Assembly (NCBI GenBank): GCA_026004795.1 | Contig: BPJV01000005.1 | Location: 124,001 to 188,000, forward strand | Origin: Pirellulaceae bacterium | GTDB taxonomy: Bacteria; Planctomycetota; Planctomycetia; Pirellulales; Pirellulaceae | Reading direction: 5' to 3' | Length of the DNA stretch: 64,000 nt | Part shown: in pieces, positions 34,473 to 43,736 of the stretch | Numbering within the stretch: position 1 is the first letter of the stretch | Layout: every line of letters begins with the position of its first letter | Notes under the pieces: generated by a model | Databases searched by the model: none | Told to the model about the DNA's origin: nothing | What the model saw: only the letters and a program-made list of their open reading frames with translations | Translations under genes and position numbers: made by a program

Positions 34473-36536
34473 ATGAGCCGTCAACAGGTCGTCGCCTGCC
34501 CGAATTGCGGGACGAAAATGCAATTCGTCGTCCCTCAAGCGGCGCGAGTCCAGTTAACCTGTCCCATTTGCCACAATGCATTCCAGGTCCTCATCTCCAG
34601 GGCTGCGGCAGGGCCGCCGGTGCTCGACGCAGAGCTGGTTGATGGAGAGGATGGCCTCGCCAGTGGCGGTGCACCGCCAGCCTCTGCTTCCACGGCGAAA
34701 CCGCAGGTGCCTGGCAAGCCGGTAATTCCTTACAAGAAAAAAAAGAAGCAATCGACGCGTCGGCACGCGTCTCCACGACCAACTCGACCGCAGGACGACC
34801 GGGCATCGGTCGCCCCGTTGGCGCCGGCCGAAGCGGTTGCCGACGTCCGGGGCGTCGAGGGGGACGCAGCCATGCCCGACGCGCTCGGGCTTGGGGACAA
34901 TGGGGATCCCTTGTTTGCCGTAGACGATCTGTCCAGCATTGAACCCGCACCTGGACCTTCTGCCCTTGGGCCCCCAGTTCCTCCCCCTCCAGCCCGCCCT
35001 AGCATGCTGTGGGTATCTCTTGGTATCGGAGTGGCCGCGCTATTGTTGATCGGACTGGGAGTGGGCATCGCGGTGATCTGGTTGCGTCCGGGCGGCTCGA
35101 ACTCGTCGCTGGCCGGAGCGGATGCCGTCGATGGTGGAAGCGGCGGCGCGCTTGAGCAGGATACGGCACGGATTCTCCGCGAGGTGGCGAGCCGATTGAA
35201 CACCCGGCTAGAGGAGCACTTCGAGGCACTGAAGCAGGTTAGTAGCAAAGCGGCGCAGCCGCAATTGCGTAAACGATTGGAGCAGATGGAAGGCCAGTTG
35301 CTCGACGATGCCACCGTAGTACTCGGTCTGCCTCCGGTAGAGAAGCGAGAGCTCACCGAGGTTTCATCCCTCCTGTTGGCAAAGATTCCACAGCGGGAGG
35401 CGGTGCGCCGGAAAACGATTGAACTGGAGGTCAGCGGCCTGTTGGATGAAGAGCACCGTCGTTTGAGTGAATCGGTACTGCGGCTCCACGAAGGTTTGGC
35501 GACCTATCTGGAAAAGCTACAACAGATCGACAGCGGTGCGGAGCGGGAGAGCGCCTTGCGTCAGGATGCCGTCCAACGGCATCGGGAGATCCTAAGAAAG
35601 CTTGCGGCTGCGGCCAAGAATTCCCCTGCTAAGTTGAGCAGCGATTGGATATTTGCGGACGTCGATGCCCTCAATGAGCTTTCTCGCCGGTACGCCACGG
35701 AGGTAGGGAGGGGAACGGTCGATCCGCTCGACTACGCGGAGACCATGGAAGGGATTCAGGCGTTGCGAGAAGCTCTCATGGCAACGATGCGCCGGCGAAG
35801 TGGAAGTGATGATACCCGCCTGGTCGCCGCGCTCGATGACCTTGATGCGGTGGTACGCGCTCAGGAGAAGGCGTTTCACACCGGCCGCAACACGGCTCTG
35901 GAAGGCCAGGCGTTCTTTCGTGTCCTTGTGAAGCCGACGCTGGAGGAGAATAGGCCGGAAGTGCTGGAGGAATTCCTCGCTCAGGTAGGTAGTGAGCTGC
36001 CGCCGGGAATGCGGGCGCTTATCGAGCAGCACCGGGAGATGATTGCGCGCGCCCAGCGCGGCGGGGGGAGCCGCCGAAGCGAGCAGGCGAGAGGATTTTC
36101 CTCAGGAAACCAATCGCCCGACACACGGGCACCAACCACGTCGGCATCGATTGCTCCGGTTCCGTCGGCTGCCCCATCCTCGGTCGTGGGACCCGTTTCC
36201 AACCGTGTCCATTCCCCTAATGGTCCGCTGGTGGAAGCGTTGGCGCATGCCAAGCATCAACCGGCCCGGGCTTTCGACGGTCCCGACTCGGTGGCGATCT
36301 ACTTCTACGCGGACGAACCCAGTCGGCTGCCAATGGTCGTCAATCGAGTGCGCTCCGCTTTGCGATTGATCCAATCGTCGATGGTGATCATGGAGAGCCA
36401 AACGGCCAATCGAGCGACGCTGAGCTTTCAGTACGATGGCCCACTCGTCAAGTTGTTGCCCGCTCTCAAGGGAACGGAAATCGAGATCGCCGATTCCCAA
36501 TCCCGCTCGCTGTATGTGGTGGTGAAGGCCGATTGA
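34473..36536 (+). CDS. Zinc-ribbon, single-pass membrane, coiled-coil protein; partner of the SHD1 protease
   Basis: 687 residues. N-terminal zinc ribbon of the MJ0042 type (ACPNCGTKMQF, then CPICHNAF), a Pro/Ala/Lys-rich linker with a KKKKKQ patch, one membrane helix near residues 175-205 (SMLWVSLGIGVAALLLIGLG), then about 250 residues of helical, probably coiled-coil sequence, a Ser/Pro-rich hinge and a small C-terminal domain (SVAIYFYADEPSRLPMVVNRV). Its stop overlaps the start of the protease gene (ATGA), so the two are translated together. The zinc ribbon would face the cytoplasm and the coiled coil the periplasm. Function unknown; sensing or scaffolding for the protease is an inference. 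Confidence 0.75.
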   Translation: MSRQQVVACPNCGTKMQFVVPQAARVQLTCPICHNAFQVLISRAAAGPPVLDAELVDGEDGLASGGAPPASASTAKPQVPGKPVIPYKKKKKQSTRRHASPRPTRPQDDRASVAPLAPAEAVADVRGVEGDAAMPDALGLGDNGDPLFAVDDLSSIEPAPGPSALGPPVPPPPARPSMLWVSLGIGVAALLLIGLGVGIAVIWLRPGGSNSSLAGADAVDGGSGGALEQDTARILREVASRLNTRLEEHFEALKQVSSKAAQPQLRKRLEQMEGQLLDDATVVLGLPPVEKRELTEVSSLLLAKIPQREAVRRKTIELEVSGLLDEEHRRLSESVLRLHEGLATYLEKLQQIDSGAERESALRQDAVQRHREILRKLAAAAKNSPAKLSSDWIFADVDALNELSRRYATEVGRGTVDPLDYAETMEGIQALREALMATMRRRSGSDDTRLVAALDDLDAVVRAQEKAFHTGRNTALEGQAFFRVLVKPTLEENRPEVLEEFLAQVGSELPPGMRALIEQHREMIARAQRGGGSRRSEQARGFSSGNQSPDTRAPTTSASIAPVPSAAPSSVVGPVSNRVHSPNGPLVEALAHAKHQPARAFDGPDSVAIYFYADEPSRLPMVVNRVRSALRLIQSSMVIMESQTANRATLSFQYDGPLVKLLPALKGTEIEIADSQSRSLYVVVKAD

Positions 36537-38260
36537 TGAGGGTGATGCGGTCGAAGCCCCTGCCGCACCGTCGCCGGACGCGATGGTCTTCGCAGGGGCG
36601 CCGTATGCTCCGACGCGACAAAGTGTTCATCCAAGCTCGTTGGTTAGGGGTAATGATCATGGTATCGGGCAGGCACCAGTTGGCCTATCACGTCAGCGCC
36701 TTGCTAACGTCGCTGTGGCTGGTTTCCGCGATTCGTGGGGAAGACTTTGCCGACGTGGTGGAGCGCGCCGAACGCAGCGTCGTCCGTATCGCTGTGGAAA
36801 TGGCCGATGGGGAGGGGATCGGCAGCGGGTTTGTGGTCGACGATCAAGGGACGATTGTAACCAACTGCCACGTGCTGGCTGGTGCCATCAAGGCGACCGC
36901 GCATTTTTCGGATGGTCGCACGGCGCGTATTATTGGCACTCTTCTGGTCGATGAAAGCCGAGACATCGCGATTGCGAAGATCGATCGTACCGATGCCCCT
37001 CCGTTGCCATTAGCTTCAGCGCTTCCCCGAAAGGGGGAATCCGTTGCGGCCTTAGGGGCACCGGTCGGTTTGGCTTTCAGCGCTACCAAAGGAATTGTCA
37101 GCTCCCATCGCTCGGCGGAGGAGATGCGCCGTGAGTTGGGTGATGATGGGATACTAGGCACCTGGATTCAGGTCGACGTTCCGCTGTCACCAGGAAACAG
37201 CGGCGGCCCCTTGATCAACATGCGAGGCGAAGTGGTGGCGATGAGTACCTTAGCATCGTCCGGTGTCGCCCAGAATTTGAACTTTGGCATCTCTGTCCTC
37301 GATATCGCCAAAGCGATCAAGTATGCCGAAGGGGCGAAGGTCGTCCCACTGGCTGCGTTCGTAGCCAAACTGTCCACCGGTGAATCGGCGCGCGGCGGAC
37401 CGGGCATGGGTAATGGCGATCACATCGTCCAGAGGCGGGAGATCCCCCAAGAGGCCCTGGACAACTATATCAGCAGCGTACAGGAACATTACAAGGAAAT
37501 CATGACACAGTTGAGGCAGCGAGTAGCGCAGATGAAAGTCGATCTGCGGGACATTCAGCGCGGCCGGGTCGGCTTGCCCACCGCTGCACGTCAGCGAGGG
37601 ATCGTCGTGGTCAAGGAACCGGTACGGGTGGGCCGCGGGCATAATTGGTACTTCGCTAGCGAGGAGGTCAAGCGGGCGCTGATCGAGGCGTTTCAGGAAC
37701 GGATTGAGGAGCTGGATGAGCTGAAGAATAAACTGAAAGGCCCTGACGATGGGGAGTCCCTGGTGCTGCTGCTGATGAACTACGGCGAGAACTTGAACCT
37801 GCGCAAGAAAGATTCGATCGGATTCATGGACGAAATCGTGGTGATCAACGCATTCAACGAACATGACGTCTTGGGGGTTTCCGACGAAGAGCTGCCCTTG
37901 CTCATCTACATGGACTCTACGACCGGTCTGGCACCCGGAGAAATCCTATCAGGGCCGTTTTTGGTCGCCGGCACGGCGACGGTGGAAGGGCCTCAAGGGA
38001 TCCCTGTGGCCATGACCGTCTTGCAAGAAGTAACGGAGGACGAGCTGCGGGCCGCCGTCGAAAAACGTCTTGGTTCACTGACCGACTTCCGCGTGTGGAC
38101 CAGCGCCTCGGGGAACTACAAGGTCGAGGCCCGCTATGTTGCCCATGATCAGACGTCCGTGCAGTTGGAAAAAAGAGATGGCACCAGCATCACGGTGTCA
38201 AGGGACCAGTTGAGTCTCCAAGATCGTCAATTCCTCGACCAACGCGTGGGTAACCACTGA
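36533..38260 (+). CDS. Trypsin-like (S1C) serine protease with C-terminal SHD1 domain
   Basis: 575 residues if started at ATG 36533, overlapping the upstream stop; ATG 36605 is also possible. An N-terminal hydrophobic segment (YHVSALLTSLWLVSA) suggests export. The DegP-like protease domain carries the triad His113 (VTNCHVL), Asp144 (ESRDIAIAKI) and Ser223 (SPGNSGGPLI). No PDZ domain follows; instead there is a helical middle region and, in the last 55 residues, an SHD1-type domain (FRVWTSASGNYKVEARYV, SVQLEKRDG, VSRDQLSLQDRQFL), a small barrel first described in yeast Sla1 and common in planctomycetes. Likely an envelope protease whose SHD1 domain binds a partner. Confidence 0.87.
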   Translation: MMRVMRSKPLPHRRRTRWSSQGRRMLRRDKVFIQARWLGVMIMVSGRHQLAYHVSALLTSLWLVSAIRGEDFADVVERAERSVVRIAVEMADGEGIGSGFVVDDQGTIVTNCHVLAGAIKATAHFSDGRTARIIGTLLVDESRDIAIAKIDRTDAPPLPLASALPRKGESVAALGAPVGLAFSATKGIVSSHRSAEEMRRELGDDGILGTWIQVDVPLSPGNSGGPLINMRGEVVAMSTLASSGVAQNLNFGISVLDIAKAIKYAEGAKVVPLAAFVAKLSTGESARGGPGMGNGDHIVQRREIPQEALDNYISSVQEHYKEIMTQLRQRVAQMKVDLRDIQRGRVGLPTAARQRGIVVVKEPVRVGRGHNWYFASEEVKRALIEAFQERIEELDELKNKLKGPDDGESLVLLLMNYGENLNLRKKDSIGFMDEIVVINAFNEHDVLGVSDEELPLLIYMDSTTGLAPGEILSGPFLVAGTATVEGPQGIPVAMTVLQEVTEDELRAAVEKRLGSLTDFRVWTSASGNYKVEARYVAHDQTSVQLEKRDGTSITVSRDQLSLQDRQFLDQRVGNH

Positions 38261-38610
38261 GCAGGCGACAACAGTTGGTGCAGTGGGGCCAGCAGGTTCC
38301 GTTTCCCACCCTCTGCCATCCGATGGCGGAGCGAACCGAGTGATTTCGACGGGGAAAGTGTCGCAAGCCAAGGCGACGTTCTGGCATAACAACATGCCTT
38401 CGCAACCGATCCACGTGCCGTCGGTTCTGGGGCGCGGCACGGGAAGGTCCGCCAGTTTGCTTCCACCATGTGGCGGGTGGGCGATTGCCCGGTCCTAGGG
38501 GTAGCTGTTACCTGAGGAGAGTGCCAGGTGGACATGGCCACCGAGCCGATTACGGCGGTCTGCAAAGCGAGGAAGCTAATGGCATCCGCAGCGGTTTGCC
38601 GCGGCAGTGG
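38261..38610. other. Intergenic region between convergent genes
   Basis: No gene, T-run terminator or repeat recognised. Both flanking genes end here. Confidence 0.5.
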
Positions 38611-40758
38611 TTATTCTCCCAGGTGAATACGAACCTGTTGCCGCTCATAGAGGAGTTGCAAGTCATTGTAATGCGGGAGTTGGTCGATGCCCTTGCCGTG
38701 GATGCGCATGTCGTGAAGGCAGGCCAGTAGCCCGGGAACGCCCCAGAATCGTAATGCTGCCGGGAGAAAAGCTGGATGACGGACGTGGGAGATCGACGCG
38801 AAGTCAGCCTGCAAGGCATCGATTTCCAAAGAGAGCCGCTGCGCCATAAGGTTGTCGTGGCGTTGCTGGGCGCAGAAGGCTCCAGCGATCGCCAACAACG
38901 CATCCCACCCGGCGCCATGAACAATCAATTGTCCCTCCGGGTGTTGGGAAGCGAGCCACGTGAGGGTCATACCGATTTGTTGGGCTTGGATCGCTGCCAA
39001 TGGTAGGTTGTATCCATAGGTGTATGCCGCCGCCAAACGAGGATTGGGGACACGTGCTTGCCATGCCACTCGTTGTAAGGAGAAGTCGTCTTCAGCGGAC
39101 CATTTCCAGCCGGCGACTTCCAAGTAATACCGCTGCTCGGTTCCCTCATCGGTTATTGCATCGATGTGCAAATCGCGCGTGCTGGGTTGCCATGATTGCC
39201 AAACGGCGGCAGGGTTGTCCGCCGCAGGTGGCACCTGGGCGAAGGAGGAGTTGTCAGCCTCTGGAGGGATGTCGTCCAGGATCAGCAATCGCCACGAAGG
39301 GAGACCCTCGGCGGTGAACTCGATGCTTCCATCGTCATGGCGTTGGGCGCGAGGCTCCACTTCCTGGTAGGGGAGGGTGGTCAGGCCGAGGATTGTGCGC
39401 CAACCTGCGGTGAGAATCTGCGCGGCCTGTTGGCGTTGATCGGGACCTGCCTGGATGGCGGCGGCGAAGAATTGATCCACTCGTGCTGCCCAATCGCGCA
39501 ACAACTGTCGCTCGAAGCTTTCGCCTCCGGGCGGCGGCGAGTGCTCATCGTCCCACACGCTGAGCTGGTCGGCGGGGGTAACCGGAAAGTCTCGCTCGAG
39601 AATGGGCGGCTCGAATCCTAGTTGAAAGTGTTTGTTGATAAAGCCGTACATGGCTACGCGGCTTACATGGTTGTAATTATGCCCAAAGTGCAACGCAGGA
39701 AACAGCTCCACGCGATCGGGATGACCGAAGAGGCCGTAGAGTTGTTTCAGTTGGGGAAAACCATCGGTGGGCATGGTGCGTGTCCAGTCGTCGGCGGCTG
39801 TCAGACCGAGCGGACGTGGGGCAATCAGGCCAGCAATTTCCACGTTGCCCGTACCCACGCGCAACAGACAAGCGTTTTCGCAGGTGCACCCACCCTGCAT
39901 GCCGGTAGACACCATGACGGCTGGAAAGGCGACGGCGATCCGTGGGTCGAGGGCAGCGCCGAGAAAGGTTTGCGTGCCTCCACCGCTGGCCCCCGTAATG
40001 CCGATGCGTGCCGGGTCGACCTCGGGGAGGGTAAGCAACATATCGACGGCACGATGGGTGGCCAATGTCTGCAAGCCCATCACGGATTGGGCGTGCATTT
40101 CCGCCCACGGGCTGAACAGCAGCCAACCCTCTTCGGTCATTTCTTCTGCGGCAGGCTGATGAGCGAATCGATGCGCTCTCTCGTAGGAAATCTGCGTGCT
40201 GTCGGCATACCCGATCATGTCCCAATGAAAAACGATGCATCCCATCCTCGCCAGTTGCACGCACCGCGCCTGCAGCGGACTTTGTGCCGCCGCTTCGAAT
40301 CGCTCGGCCCCGCTCGCCAGTTGTTGGCGGACCTCGCGGTGACTGGTTTGCATGAACCGTCCGCCAGGCCAATGGCCGTGGGGGCACAAGATGGCTGGCA
40401 AGTGTTTTCCCTCGGGCAGCGGATGAGGGCGGTAGAGATTTCCCGTAACGTACAATCCTGGTAGGCTCTCAAAGGTTACCTTCCACAGCTCGTAGTCTTC
40501 GCGAGCGATCCTTCCGTAAATGGAAGGACGCACAGGAGGCAGGTCGATGGTGGGTGTTGTCCCTAACGCTACTGTCAACTGCAACTTCAACTCATCGGCT
40601 CGTCGTTGCCACGCCTGGAGGGATTCCGGCGGGGCAAAGGGACAGTGACTGTTGAGATCGCGCAAATCCTGACCGCTGGTAGGTGTGGCCATCAGGAGGA
40701 AACTGAGCGCTAGGAGGAGGGCAACTCGTCGTCGTTGGGCAGCGGGACCTAACATCAT
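38611..40758 (-). CDS. Secreted alpha/beta hydrolase, acetyl-xylan-esterase / dienelactone-hydrolase-like
   Basis: About 715 residues from ATG 40758, which gives a signal peptide (RRRVALLLALSFLLMATPTSG) and has GAGG just upstream; ATG 40818 is an alternative. The nucleophile elbow is GITGASGGGTQT, followed by the HFGHNYNHVSR region with the candidate catalytic His; ILCPHGHWPGG forms the oxyanion region. The first 400 residues match planctomycete acetyl-xylan-esterase-like hydrolases; the C-terminal 300 are a second, poorly conserved domain that may bind carbohydrate. Likely deacetylates or cleaves ester bonds on polysaccharides. Single gene. Confidence 0.82.
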   Translation of the reverse strand: MMLGPAAQRRRVALLLALSFLLMATPTSGQDLRDLNSHCPFAPPESLQAWQRRADELKLQLTVALGTTPTIDLPPVRPSIYGRIAREDYELWKVTFESLPGLYVTGNLYRPHPLPEGKHLPAILCPHGHWPGGRFMQTSHREVRQQLASGAERFEAAAQSPLQARCVQLARMGCIVFHWDMIGYADSTQISYERAHRFAHQPAAEEMTEEGWLLFSPWAEMHAQSVMGLQTLATHRAVDMLLTLPEVDPARIGITGASGGGTQTFLGAALDPRIAVAFPAVMVSTGMQGGCTCENACLLRVGTGNVEIAGLIAPRPLGLTAADDWTRTMPTDGFPQLKQLYGLFGHPDRVELFPALHFGHNYNHVSRVAMYGFINKHFQLGFEPPILERDFPVTPADQLSVWDDEHSPPPGGESFERQLLRDWAARVDQFFAAAIQAGPDQRQQAAQILTAGWRTILGLTTLPYQEVEPRAQRHDDGSIEFTAEGLPSWRLLILDDIPPEADNSSFAQVPPAADNPAAVWQSWQPSTRDLHIDAITDEGTEQRYYLEVAGWKWSAEDDFSLQRVAWQARVPNPRLAAAYTYGYNLPLAAIQAQQIGMTLTWLASQHPEGQLIVHGAGWDALLAIAGAFCAQQRHDNLMAQRLSLEIDALQADFASISHVRHPAFLPAALRFWGVPGLLACLHDMRIHGKGIDQLPHYNDLQLLYERQQVRIHLGE

Positions 40759-41003
40759 TTGCCTCGCAATCTCGATATTGGGGGAACCATTGGTGGGAAG
40801 ACGTTCATTGTAGCTCACGCACCAGGCCGTCTTCCAGTTGGTGGTGGCATGGGCCCCTAGTTGATGGCGATGAGGGTTTACGAAGAGTTGCTGGGGAGCG
40901 GCAGGTCTTCCCTTGCTGCGCGCCCACGGATCGTCGGTGTGGTAACGACTGCCAGGGAGCCCTCATGATGTCCAATCGACTCGGTGGTTGGGGGAGGCGC
41001 CGA

Positions 41004-43133
41004 CTAGTCGGTGTGGGAGGAAGCTGGTTGGTGGGGTTCGAAAACCCCACGCCGTGCACGTTCGGCGCGACGAATGGCCTCGGTAGCCAGCTCGTACAGC
41101 CGTTGTTGAGCGCGCACCGCGGGACGCCTCTTGGAAGGTCTGCGGCGTCGGTAGTTTCCGTCGGCTTGCAGTTCCCAGCTCTGACAGTTGTCGCTGAAGT
41201 AGATATCGAGCATTTCCATGAGCGCTCGTTTCGACCTCTGGTCATCGATGGGGACGAGCAATTCGATGCGCCGATCCAAGTTGCGCGGCATCCAATCTGC
41301 ACTGCTGATAAACGTCAGTTCATCTCCACCGTGATGGAAACGAAGAATGCGCGCATGTTCCAGAAAACGATCGATGATGCTCACCACCACGATGTTGTCG
41401 CTGACCCCGGCAACTCCTGGTCGCAGGCAACAGATGCCACGGATGTTTAACCGCACGGGAACGCCGGCTTGGGAGGCGCGGTACAGGGCCTCGATCAATT
41501 GGGGGTCGACCAGGGCATTGAGCTTGGCGTCGATAGCAGCATCCTGTCCTTGCTGTTTGCGTTGGATTTCACCGTCGATGAGCTGCAACAATCGCTTGCG
41601 CAATCCTACCGGCGCCGATTCCAGCACATGGTACTGTTGCGGTTGACTGTACCCGCAAATGGCATTGAAAAACGAACTGGCATCACGACCGTACTCTTCG
41701 TTGCAGGTGAGGTAACTGATGTCACTGTACAGCCGTGCGGTCGACTCGTTGTAGTTGCCGGTGCCGAAATGCAGGTAACGAACGACGCCACGCGGTTCGC
41801 GCCGTACGATGATGCAAATCTTGGCATGGGTCTTGAGATTCTTCACGCCATAGATTACCTGAACACCGGATTGCTCCAATTCTTGAGCCCACTCGATATT
41901 GCGCGCCTCATCGAACCTCGCTTTCAGCTCCACGATGGCGGTCACATACTTTCCCCGCTCGGCGGCCTGCTTCAGGGCGGCGACAATGCGGCTATCTCGG
42001 CTGGTGCGATAAAGCGTCTGTTTGATCGCCAGCACGTCCGGGTCCACTGCTGCTTCCTCGAGCAGACGGACGACCGGTTCGAAGCTTTCGTAGGGATGCG
42101 ACAAGAGGACGTCGTGCTCGCTTAATGTGGAGAAGACCGGTTGCGAGGGATCGACGATGGGACTGCGAACGGGTGGCCATGGCGGATAGCGCAGGAAATC
42201 GAATCCTTCGAGGCCGGACAGCGGCATCAGGCTGGACAAATCCAGCGGCTCGGGGACAAGGTAGGTGAGCGAATCGTCGACATCCAATTGCTCCTGGAGA
42301 AACCGTAGTGGCTCGGCAGCAATGTCCTCGGCGACTTCCAAGCGAACACAGTCGGCCGTTTTTCGTTGCTGCAGCAGTTCTTTCATGCCATGCAACAGAT
42401 CCGCTGCCGCATCTTCTTGCAAACTGACATCAGCGTTGCGGGTGATGCGAAAACTGCTGGCCGAAACGACCCGTTCACCAGGGAAGAACTGGTCGACAAA
42501 GAATCGTACCACGTCCTCCAATAAGGCGTAGGAAAAACCTTGATCGGTCGGCAAGGTGATGATTCGTGCCGTCGTCAACCCCAAGGGAATGACCGCGTAC
42601 CGGTAAGGGGAGTCCTCGGAGGTGGCGGAGGATTTGGCGGCAATCTGTACCAGCACATGGAGACGACCGCTGGTCAGCAGGGGAAACGGCGCCTCGGGAT
42701 CGATCCCCATCGGCGATAGGACAGGAAACATCTGCTCCTGGAACACCCGCCGAACCGTGTCCAGGTGCCGCGCCGATGCGGACTCCATTCTCACTCGTGA
42801 GATGCCATGTTGTTGCAGGAGCGGTTCCACCTCTTCGATCAGGCACCGGTATTGGCGCTTGACCATGGCATTGACGGTGGCGGCGATAGCGCTCAACTGG
42901 TCGGTGACGGTCATGCCTGCCGGATCGGTGGACGCGGCGTTGGCACGCCGCTGAAGCAATAACCCGCCCACGCGCACCATGAAGAATTCGTCGAGATTGT
43001 TGGCGGTGATGGCTAAGAACTTTAGTCGCTCCAAGGCGGGAACCTCGCCGTCCTCGGCTTGTTCCAGGACGCGGCTGTTGAATGCTAGCCAGCTGAGTTC
43101 CCGATTGAGGTAGAGGTCCGGTGCCAGTGCCAT
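41004..43133 (-). CDS. ppk1: Polyphosphate kinase
   Basis: About 709 residues from ATG 43133 (MALAPDLYLNRELSWLAFN), the usual PPK1 N-terminus; the frame is open to 43238. The family regions are LNRELSWLAFNSRVLEQA, FLAITANNLDEFFMVRVGG, LSHPYESFEPVVRLLEEAA, KQTLYRTSRDSRIVAALKQA, the phosphohistidine region YLHFGTGNYNESTARLYSD, and FFHHGG-like ILRFHHGGDELTFISSADWM. It polymerises the gamma phosphate of ATP into polyphosphate reversibly. The C-terminal tail is short and basic. It lies head-away from the membrane-protein gene at 43240. Confidence 0.96.
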   Translation of the reverse strand: MALAPDLYLNRELSWLAFNSRVLEQAEDGEVPALERLKFLAITANNLDEFFMVRVGGLLLQRRANAASTDPAGMTVTDQLSAIAATVNAMVKRQYRCLIEEVEPLLQQHGISRVRMESASARHLDTVRRVFQEQMFPVLSPMGIDPEAPFPLLTSGRLHVLVQIAAKSSATSEDSPYRYAVIPLGLTTARIITLPTDQGFSYALLEDVVRFFVDQFFPGERVVSASSFRITRNADVSLQEDAAADLLHGMKELLQQRKTADCVRLEVAEDIAAEPLRFLQEQLDVDDSLTYLVPEPLDLSSLMPLSGLEGFDFLRYPPWPPVRSPIVDPSQPVFSTLSEHDVLLSHPYESFEPVVRLLEEAAVDPDVLAIKQTLYRTSRDSRIVAALKQAAERGKYVTAIVELKARFDEARNIEWAQELEQSGVQVIYGVKNLKTHAKICIIVRREPRGVVRYLHFGTGNYNESTARLYSDISYLTCNEEYGRDASSFFNAICGYSQPQQYHVLESAPVGLRKRLLQLIDGEIQRKQQGQDAAIDAKLNALVDPQLIEALYRASQAGVPVRLNIRGICCLRPGVAGVSDNIVVVSIIDRFLEHARILRFHHGGDELTFISSADWMPRNLDRRIELLVPIDDQRSKRALMEMLDIYFSDNCQSWELQADGNYRRRRPSKRRPAVRAQQRLYELATEAIRRAERARRGVFEPHQPASSHTD

Positions 43134-43239
43134 AGGATTTCGGTTCTGGAGGAATGTTCGTGTGGATAGAAGTAAGCGACCGTCGGTGGCGAGGTCGGAG
43201 CAATGGGCCAAGTGCCGTGGGCCTGCGGAGCTGGACAAG

Positions 43240-43557
43240 TTATCGGGAACCAGTCAACGCCAAGACGAGCGCCGTGGTGCCAGCGGCCAGCAAGCCAGCT
43301 CCCCAACCAATGGCTTGTTCGGGGGAATACAACGTTATCAGGCCGAATTCCAGCGTGTCGAACGCATGGTCACGAAAAATGGTCAGCAGACCCCAACAAA
43401 GCAGGCCGCCACCGGCGCCGATAAATGCAACAGCCGCTATCTTGCCAATAGCTCGAGCAATCCGAGGCTGGCTGAAGGCGATGGCTGCCAACGCGCCGAG
43501 CAACAGTCCGACGACGCCGCCGACGAGGAGCGAACGTAGTTCGAATTCGAATTCCAT
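43240..43557 (-). CDS. Small membrane protein, three predicted helices
   Basis: 105 residues from ATG 43557, preceded by GGGAGAAGG. Helices: LLVGGVVGLLLGALAAIAF, AAVAFIGAGGGLLCWGLL and AIGWGAGLLAAGTTALVLAL. No domain recognised. It lies between ppk1 and the ROK kinase gene on the same strand, so the three could be one transcript. Confidence 0.72.
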   Translation of the reverse strand: MEFEFELRSLLVGGVVGLLLGALAAIAFSQPRIARAIGKIAAVAFIGAGGGLLCWGLLTIFRDHAFDTLEFGLITLYSPEQAIGWGAGLLAAGTTALVLALTGSR

Positions 43558-43736
43558 GGATTGCCTTCTCCCAGGAGAATGAGGGATTGCAGTTGGTTGA
43601 GCAGCAGTGGCGAAACGGTTGACCGAGTTGCCTACGGCCCCGGCAGCACTCGATTCTAACCCCTTCGCCCATCGATCGCATGCGGCAGCCTGCCGGTAGT
43701 GGACATCCTGCCGGTGCGCAACACGGCAGTCCGGAT

